Assembly (NCBI RefSeq): GCF_009908285.1
Contig: NZ_JAAARM010000026.1
Span: 1-64,000 of the forward strand
Origin: Pseudomonas sp. Fl4BN1
GTDB lineage: Bacteria; Pseudomonadota; Gammaproteobacteria; Pseudomonadales; Pseudomonadaceae
Direction of reading: 5' to 3'
Length of the DNA stretch: 64,000 nt
Notes under the pieces: model-generated
What the model was told of the DNA's origin: nothing
The model's input: only the letters and a program-made list of their open reading frames with translations
Databases searched by the model: none
Program-made: the position numbers and the translations under genes
Part shown: positions 59,219 to 64,000 of the stretch, in pieces
How positions within the stretch are numbered: the stretch's first letter is position 1
Layout: every line of letters begins with the position of its first letter

Positions 59219-60133
59219 TCAGGCGTGGGGCGCGCGTTGGCGTGTGGTGGCAAGCACTGCGCCGGCGATGATGAGTACCGCGGGTATCAGCAGGATCGGG
59301 CTGGCGTGGGTCTGGCCGACCAGAATCAGCAACAGGGTGGAGAACAGTGGCGCGAGATAGGACAGGGCGCCGAGACTCGCCAGGTTGCCGTGCTTGGTGG
59401 CGTGATCCCAGGCGAAGAACGCCAGGCCAACCGGGCCCAGGCCGAGGCCGATGATGGCCGCCCATTGGCTGGAATCGGGCTGGATCGTGGTTTCGAAGGC
59501 CAGGTGACAGAGCAACCCGGCCACGGCCACCAGGCCGCAGATGCCGCCGATGATGCTGCTGGGGACGTTGTTGAAGCGTCGATTGACCACCGAATAGCTG
59601 GACCACACCAGCGCGCAGAGCAACGCCGCGGCATAACCGGCGACTGGCATTTCGGCGACGCTGGCCTGTGACCGTTGCAGCATGATGAACGCGGTTCCGG
59701 CGAGTCCCAGGATCGCGCCCAGCAGCTGCCGTTGGCGCAGCGCCTGGCCGCCGGCGACGCCCGCCAGCAACACGATCAGGAGGGGCCAGAGGTAGGCGAT
59801 CAGGCTCGCCTCGGCAGGGGGCGCGGCCTTGAGGGCGAAAAAATACAGGGCGTGGTAGGCAAAGATGCCCAGGAAACCTGTCGCCCAGACTTTCCAGGGC
59901 TGGCGCCAGCCGTGAAACCCTGCGGCACCACGCAGGCCGAGAATGCCCAGGCTGGCGAGAAAGGCCACGGCAAAGCTTAACGCCAGCAATTCAAAAGGCG
60001 GAATGCCCGAGGTAAAGGTGGTGAGCAAAGCCAGGCAGGACCACAGGAATACCGCAATCACGCCAATCGCCGTTGCGGAACCGGCGCTCCTGATAGTGGT
60101 GGTTGTCTTGGAAGGTGTTGTCGTGTGTGTCAT
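59219..60133 (-). CDS. EamA/DMT-family exporter
   Basis: A 304-residue protein with ten predicted membrane helices in two EamA repeats (GVIAVFLWSCLALLTTFTSG and ALLCALVWSSYSVVNRRFNN open the halves). The half starts FLWS and LVWS are like the YddG aromatic amino-acid exporter group. It precedes the B12 radical SAM gene by 29 bp, so it may export that enzyme's product or a related amino acid. The start at 60133 is the first ATG. Confidence 0.85.
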   Translation of the reverse strand: MTHTTTPSKTTTTIRSAGSATAIGVIAVFLWSCLALLTTFTSGIPPFELLALSFAVAFLASLGILGLRGAAGFHGWRQPWKVWATGFLGIFAYHALYFFALKAAPPAEASLIAYLWPLLIVLLAGVAGGQALRQRQLLGAILGLAGTAFIMLQRSQASVAEMPVAGYAAALLCALVWSSYSVVNRRFNNVPSSIIGGICGLVAVAGLLCHLAFETTIQPDSSQWAAIIGLGLGPVGLAFFAWDHATKHGNLASLGALSYLAPLFSTLLLILVGQTHASPILLIPAVLIIAGAVLATTRQRAPHA

Positions 60134-60233
60134 GAGCCCCGTCCGATGAGCATTTCGGAACGGGGATGATAGAAAGGATGGTCAGGCGAGTATTGATCGG
60201 TGCTGCCGGATATTTGTTCCAGACTGCAGGTTT

Positions 60234-61010
60234 TCAGTAGGCCCTGGAGCACCTTCGCGCGGATGCCGGGGTCAAGTCATGGCTTTTCTTCAGCGCATGG
60301 TTCAACGCGCTCTGGTCGGCGTAGCCCACCCGGTGGGCGATATCGGTGATCGACAATTGAGTGTCGCGCAGCAGATCCATGGCCAGGTTCAAGCGCAAGC
60401 GAGTCACATGCGCGAAAGGGGTGGTTCTCAGGTGCTGCTCGAAGAGGATGTACAAGCGTCGTTCGCTGGTGCCCGAGATGCGGGCGATCTCTGAGGCGGT
60501 CAGGTGGCTGTCGAGGTTGTTTTCGATATGGGTCAGAGCCCTGGCCAGGGTGAATTGCCCATGATCGGGGGTGTTGCTGTGGGGTTGTACCAGGGACGAC
60601 ATCAGCAAGGTGCTCCAGGACTGAGCGACCTCGGGTGAACTGGTCAGCAACGGCGCGCTGCGCGTCGCGTAGTCAAGCAGATGACGGATCTCCGGCCTCA
60701 CCGGAAAGAAGCTCTTTTCATTCAGCCGCTTGATGGTTTCTGCTTCAGTGTTGTGCGTACTGGCAGACGGAAGGGGTACATCGAGTACCAGGAAGGTATT
60801 GGTGGTATTGGCGGAAAAGGCGTGGGGGGCTCCGGCGGGAATGATCACACCCTGGCTCCAGTCGACTTTGCCGCCGCGGCCATCGACCTCTATTTCCATC
60901 GAGCCGGACTGCGGTAGGACTATCTGGTGGTAGTCGTGATCATGCAGTTCGACCTGACCTGAGTAAGATCGCAGGGCCAGTGAAGCCTTCTGTGTATCCG
61001 TATTGCCCAT
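60234..61010 (-). CDS. AraC-family transcriptional regulator
   Basis: A 258-residue regulator with an N-terminal cupin (HDHDYHQIVLPQSGSMEIEV, GAPHAFSANTTNTFLVLDVP) and a C-terminal AraC domain (EIARISGTSERRLYILFEQHL; ITDIAHRVGYADQSALNHALKK). It lies 100 bp upstream of the EamA gene on the same strand and is the likely controller of exporter and radical SAM genes. The ATG at 61010 follows GGAAGAG; the ATG at 61046 has no site. Confidence 0.85.
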   Translation of the reverse strand: MGNTDTQKASLALRSYSGQVELHDHDYHQIVLPQSGSMEIEVDGRGGKVDWSQGVIIPAGAPHAFSANTTNTFLVLDVPLPSASTHNTEAETIKRLNEKSFFPVRPEIRHLLDYATRSAPLLTSSPEVAQSWSTLLMSSLVQPHSNTPDHGQFTLARALTHIENNLDSHLTASEIARISGTSERRLYILFEQHLRTTPFAHVTRLRLNLAMDLLRDTQLSITDIAHRVGYADQSALNHALKKSHDLTPASARRCSRAY

Positions 61011-61114
61011 CACGCTCTTCCGTAAGACTAATTGTGCCTGATGCATGATGCATGAGTGCTTGAGCCCTGCGCCAGTGTCTGGTTGCCAGGGCGAGCGGTC
61101 ATTTCATGCCGCGC

Positions 61115-61897
61115 TCAACGACGCTGTTCGGCCTGTGCCTCACCCGTGTGCTGAAGCAACAAGTGCTTGCTCAACAGCAACACCAGCATCGACACCGCCA
61201 CCCCCAGCATAAAAGCCCCCAGCCCCATCCTCGGCAGGGCCAGCGCCAGCACCAGGCAGAACGCCGCGAAGGAATACAGGCCGGTGGTCAGGGCGCGCAG
61301 CAAGACGGTGGTGAAGGCCACCCCGTGACTGCGATGGGAGAACACCGCCAGCACGCTGCCGAGCACCGGGAACACCGCGAGCATGCCGCTCCAGCGTTCG
61401 CCAACGGTACTGGCCAGCAGGGTCACGGCCAGGGTCAGCAGGGCACCGGCGAGCATGCGGTATGGCAGTTTGTCGGGCTTGGCGGCGGAGCTGGTGGGCA
61501 GGGTGCCTACCCGGGGAAACGCCCGGGGTGCCAGCAACAGGGCGCTGGCGGCGCAGAGCAGGGAGAAGCCCAGGGACGCCGGGAACTGGGCGATGACCGC
61601 CGCCAGCAGCACCCAGACCAGGCAGGCGATGCTCAAGGCGCCGGGCCAGGCCAGGGTTTGCGCGGCATGGCAGTAGGCGACGCTGAAGGCGACCATGGCG
61701 AACAACGCAGACAAGGCCGCCACCGCCGCATGGGTGGCGAACAGCGGGCCTTGTTCCAGGGCAAGAAACAGCAGGATCGGTCCCACCACCACCGGAAACC
61801 CGGCCAGCCAGCCCGCGACATTGGGGCCCCAGCGCTTGCTCGCCAGGGAGATCAACAGCAGGAATCCTGGAACCGTCAGCAGTTTCAACAGCAGCAT
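61115..61897 (-). CDS. Polytopic inner-membrane protein, unknown
   Basis: A 260-residue protein of eight to nine membrane helices, with GWLAGFPVVVGPILLFLALEQG after helix 1 and GERWSGMLAVFPVLGSVLAVFSH near residue 170. The repeated AGFPVVxGxxxxF and AVFPVLGSxxxVF blocks suggest two related halves. The ATG at 61897 begins directly at the first helix. No family name is recalled with confidence. Confidence 0.75.
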   Translation of the reverse strand: MLLLKLLTVPGFLLLISLASKRWGPNVAGWLAGFPVVVGPILLFLALEQGPLFATHAAVAALSALFAMVAFSVAYCHAAQTLAWPGALSIACLVWVLLAAVIAQFPASLGFSLLCAASALLLAPRAFPRVGTLPTSSAAKPDKLPYRMLAGALLTLAVTLLASTVGERWSGMLAVFPVLGSVLAVFSHRSHGVAFTTVLLRALTTGLYSFAAFCLVLALALPRMGLGAFMLGVAVSMLVLLLSKHLLLQHTGEAQAEQRR

Positions 61898-62304
61898 GGG
61901 CGCACTCGGCGGATGAACGGTGCGCCACGCTAGCATCCAAATGCACCGTTGGCGCGTATCTAGGGGCAATCCAGGGCTGGAAGATGAATTTCAGTCTGGC
62001 TTTTTCTTGTACCTGGACAGGGCAGCTGAATGGTTTTTGTATAAGTTTTTTCACAGGGAAGGATTTTTTTCGGCAGTTAGTTGTACAAAAATAAATTATT
62101 CGTATAGGTTTTTATGTGGGGTGGTGTTCAACCTGACCAGGACGTTGCTTGGTTAGCGGCCACCGCTCCCGCCCTTTTGGACCTGAGGTCAAGCCCAAGT
62201 TGAACAGGGGCTGGGTCAGTTGAGTAATCGGCCACCTTGGGTCCGCCAATTCCTGGCGCCGGCAGGCCTCTGTCTGCCGCGCCAGCCTGTTGGAGACCCG
62301 CGCC
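61898..62304. other. AT-rich gene-free spacer
   Basis: A 407-bp stretch without a gene. Its first half (about 61980-62120) is unusually AT-rich for this genome (for example AAAAATAAATTATTCGTATAGG), then GC returns. CGGCAGGCCTCTGTCTGCCG (62260-62279) can form a hairpin. No T-run terminator follows. The AT-rich block may be a promoter or foreign relic. Confidence 0.4.
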
Positions 62305-62424
62305 ATGCACGATCCTCTCTCCGGGCATTGCCACCGGCTGCTCCAGAGCCTCGGTAAAGACCCGAACCGTGACTCCCGCAGCGCCAGCCCGGTGTTTGCT
62401 CCGCTGCTGCGCAGGTATCCCTGA
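62305..62424 (+). CDS. Possible 39-residue open reading frame or gene relic
   Basis: ATG at 62305 with TTGGAG upstream opens a 39-codon frame (MHDPLSGHCHRLLQSLGKDP...). Its TGA ends one base before the ATG of the chalcone-isomerase-like gene (TGAATG). The peptide is basic and has no family. It may be a leader peptide coupled to the next gene, or the remains of an upstream gene. Confidence 0.3.
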   Translation: MHDPLSGHCHRLLQSLGKDPNRDSRSASPVFAPLLRRYP

Positions 62425-62952
62425 ATGAATCACACAGCGCGGCTGACGGCGGTTCGCTGGATGTGGCTGCTGGTGCTGTTCAGCGCCACCGCCAGCGCCG
62501 GCTGGCAACAGGCGCTGCCCAACGCCCAAGTGCTGGGCAGCGGGGAGTTCAGCTGGTTTGGTTTCAAGGTCTATAGCGCGCGGCTCTGGGGCACCGCCAA
62601 GCCACTGGCGGCCGACAGCCCCTTTGCCCTGGAACTGACCTACCAGCGCAACATCAGTCGCGACGAACTGGTGCAGACCAGCCTCGATGAAATCCAGCGC
62701 CTGTCCGGCGCAAACGTCAGCGCGGCCCAGCTCAAGGATTGGCAGGCGCAGATGCAGCAGGCCTTTGTCGATGTCGAGCCGGGCCGGAAGATCATCGGCG
62801 TGTTCTTGCCCGGTCGCGGCGTGCAGTTCTTTGTCGACCAGCGCTTGCAGCACACGGTCAACGATGAGGCTTTCGCCCGGGCGTTCTTCGCCATCTGGCT
62901 CGACCCGCGCACGCGCAATCCGCAATTGCGTACCCAACTGCTGGGCCAGTAA
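62425..62952 (+). CDS. Chalcone isomerase-like (Chalcone_3) exported protein
   Basis: A 175-residue protein with signal peptide ending ATASA. The mature part starts GWQQALPNAQVLGSGEFSWFGFKVYSARLWG, seen as GEFSWFGFKVYSARLW, which is the family pattern, followed by ALELTYQRNISRDELVQTS and GRGVQFFVDQRL. Bacterial members are periplasmic and have no proven isomerase activity. A DUF3833 lipoprotein gene follows 24 bp away; the pair is common in Pseudomonas. Confidence 0.85.
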   Translation: MNHTARLTAVRWMWLLVLFSATASAGWQQALPNAQVLGSGEFSWFGFKVYSARLWGTAKPLAADSPFALELTYQRNISRDELVQTSLDEIQRLSGANVSAAQLKDWQAQMQQAFVDVEPGRKIIGVFLPGRGVQFFVDQRLQHTVNDEAFARAFFAIWLDPRTRNPQLRTQLLGQ

Positions 62953-62976
62953 CGGCTGCGGCGCAGGAGATCATCG

Positions 62977-63504
62977 ATGCTCAAGAATGGCTTGCTGGTG
63001 TTGTGCCTGCTGCTGGCCGCGTGCAGCGGCCAGGACGTCAAGCAGTACCGCAACGAAAACCCGCAGCTCGAACTGCGCCAGTTCTTCAGTGGCCGGGTGC
63101 AAGCCTGGGGTTTGTTCCAGAAACGCTCCGGCGAGGTGCTGAAGCGCTTCCATGTGCAGATCGACAGCCGCAGCGAAGGTGAGGCATTCATCATGCACGA
63201 GGCCTTCACCTACAGCGACGGCAGCCGGCAAGTCCGGGTCTGGACCTTGCGCCCGGCGGGCCCGGGCCTGTGGCGTGGCACCGCCGACGATGTGGTCGGC
63301 GAAGCCCTGGGGGAAGTCTCCGGCAATACCCTGCACTGGCGTTACGTGCTCAACCTGCCGGTGGAAGGCAAGACCTACCAAGTGCACTTCGACGACTGGA
63401 TGTACCTGCTGGATGAGAACACCCTGGCCAATCGTTCCTACATGACCAAGCTGGGTGTCGAGCTGGGGCAGGTGACCTTGTTCTTCCGCCGCCAGCCCGA
63501 TTGA
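62977..63504 (+). CDS. DUF3833 lipoprotein
   Basis: A 175-residue lipoprotein (LLLAACSGQ, lipid Cys at residue 16). Family sequence includes QLELRQFFSGRVQAWGLFQKRSGEVLKRF, HEAFTYSDGSRQVRVWTLR and VHFDDWMYLLDENTLANRSYMTKLGV (pieces given). Function unknown; it pairs with the chalcone isomerase-like gene and may bind a lipid. The ATG at 62977 is used. Confidence 0.87.
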   Translation: MLKNGLLVLCLLLAACSGQDVKQYRNENPQLELRQFFSGRVQAWGLFQKRSGEVLKRFHVQIDSRSEGEAFIMHEAFTYSDGSRQVRVWTLRPAGPGLWRGTADDVVGEALGEVSGNTLHWRYVLNLPVEGKTYQVHFDDWMYLLDENTLANRSYMTKLGVELGQVTLFFRRQPD

Positions 63505-63522
63505 TCCGGGCCCCCTCGGGTG

Positions 63523-63984
63523 TCAGGACGGGTCGTCGAGAAAGCGCCCGCGGTGATCGGGACTGGGCAGCAGGCACATGTCATAGCGGCCAAACAGTCG
63601 GTAGCGGTTGCGCGCGATGCGGTCGTAGCCCCAGTCCCGCAGCGGCCGCGGAATCCACTGCAACAGGCGCAACCAGCACCAGGGGGCGGGGAGCAGGGCC
63701 ATCAGGCGGATAAACGCCGTGGAACGCTGGGACAGGTGCTGGCCTTCGATCAGCACCACGCTGTCGAACTGCTCGGTGGACAGGCCGAACCAGGCCAGCA
63801 GTGCCTGGCCTTGGGGCGATTGCACCGAGGCCAGCTTGATCCGTCGCTGGCGGTCGTGGCGGATGACAAAACGCACCGAGGCATTGCACAGCTTGCACAC
63901 CCCGTCGAACAACAGCACCCGGTCACCGGGTTGCAGGAAAGGCGGCAGCGTATCGTCTGCCGGGGGCTTCGCAGTGCTGTTCAC
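63523..63984 (-). CDS. DCC family thiol-disulfide oxidoreductase-like protein (DUF393)
   Basis: A 153-residue protein with the family motif LLFDGVCKLCNASVRFVIRHD, containing the C-x2-C pair after the DGVC start that gives the family its name. The C-terminal DWGYDRIARNRYRLFGRYDMC is also typical. GTG is the start, with AAGGTTG upstream. It is convergent with the DUF3833 gene, 18 bp apart. Confidence 0.87.
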   Translation of the reverse strand: MNSTAKPPADDTLPPFLQPGDRVLLFDGVCKLCNASVRFVIRHDRQRRIKLASVQSPQGQALLAWFGLSTEQFDSVVLIEGQHLSQRSTAFIRLMALLPAPWCWLRLLQWIPRPLRDWGYDRIARNRYRLFGRYDMCLLPSPDHRGRFLDDPS

Positions 63985-64000
63985 AGGGCAACCTTGGATA

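Noticed and set aside
1..64000. tRNA or rRNA genes, CRISPR arrays, integrases, complete insertion sequences
   Set aside because: None recognised by eye on either strand; the repeats present are REP/BIME elements and the rhs duplication.

Overview
The window is a stretch of chromosome from a Pseudomonas of the fluorescens group (protegens/chlororaphis-like). This rests on high GC, on REP/BIME repeats built around a TAGGAGCCGGCTTGCCGGCGA core, and on characteristic genes: pqqA/pqqB with ercA-ercS', hglS, aruF/aruG paralogs, cobF, ftrA, and an orphan Rhs/VgrG locus. There is no rRNA, tRNA, CRISPR array, integrase or intact insertion sequence.

Layout. (1) 0-4.5 kb: REP repeats, a pqqA-pqqB pair without pqqCDE, then an Fe-alcohol dehydrogenase (ercA) and a hybrid histidine kinase (ercS'). 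(2) 4.5-15.3 kb: VanW-like and YniB-like proteins, an ABC exporter plus AttH/CrtC-like lipoprotein, small envelope proteins, a secreted FAD oxidase, 2-oxoadipate dioxygenase (hglS), and an unexplained hairpin-rich spacer at 11.2 kb. (3) 15.4-25.7 kb: an orphan type VI secretion effector island (vgrG, DUF2169 adaptor, PAAR-like Rhs effector, immunity gene) flanked by broken rhs and other relics. (4) 25.7-29.6 kb: a cobalamin-riboswitch cluster (TonB receptor, 2Fe-2S ferredoxin, binding protein). (5) 29.7-44.7 kb: a catabolic region, almost all on the minus strand. It comprises aruFG-like acyltransferases, an APC permease, N-formylglutamate amidohydrolase, a glutamine-synthetase-like ligase, a cysteine hydrolase, an RpiR regulator, a complete polar amino-acid ABC transporter, a DddP-like M24 enzyme, a StcD/DgcA-like demethylase, and a divergent TetR regulator. 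(6) 44.7-52.1 kb: LysR/DUF4865, a GGDEF-EAL protein, a second cobalamin riboswitch before a truncated CbtA-like gene, a CobC-like phosphatase, cobF, and ftrA with a rhodanese. (7) 52.5-64 kb: an aotJ/aotO-like pair, envelope and hypothetical genes, a B12-binding radical SAM protein with an EamA exporter and AraC regulator, then chalcone-isomerase-like, DUF3833 and DCC genes.

Themes: cobalamin recurs (two riboswitches, cobF, a B12 radical SAM enzyme). The best candidates for undescribed biology are the 29.7-44.7 kb region, which looks built to import and dismantle an N-methylated, betaine-like or sulfonium-like compound, and the AraC/EamA/B12-radical-SAM set, which looks like a small make-and-export module. 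The Rhs C-terminal toxin with its immunity protein is the main antagonism system. Functions are read from motifs and remembered family features; no database search was possible.
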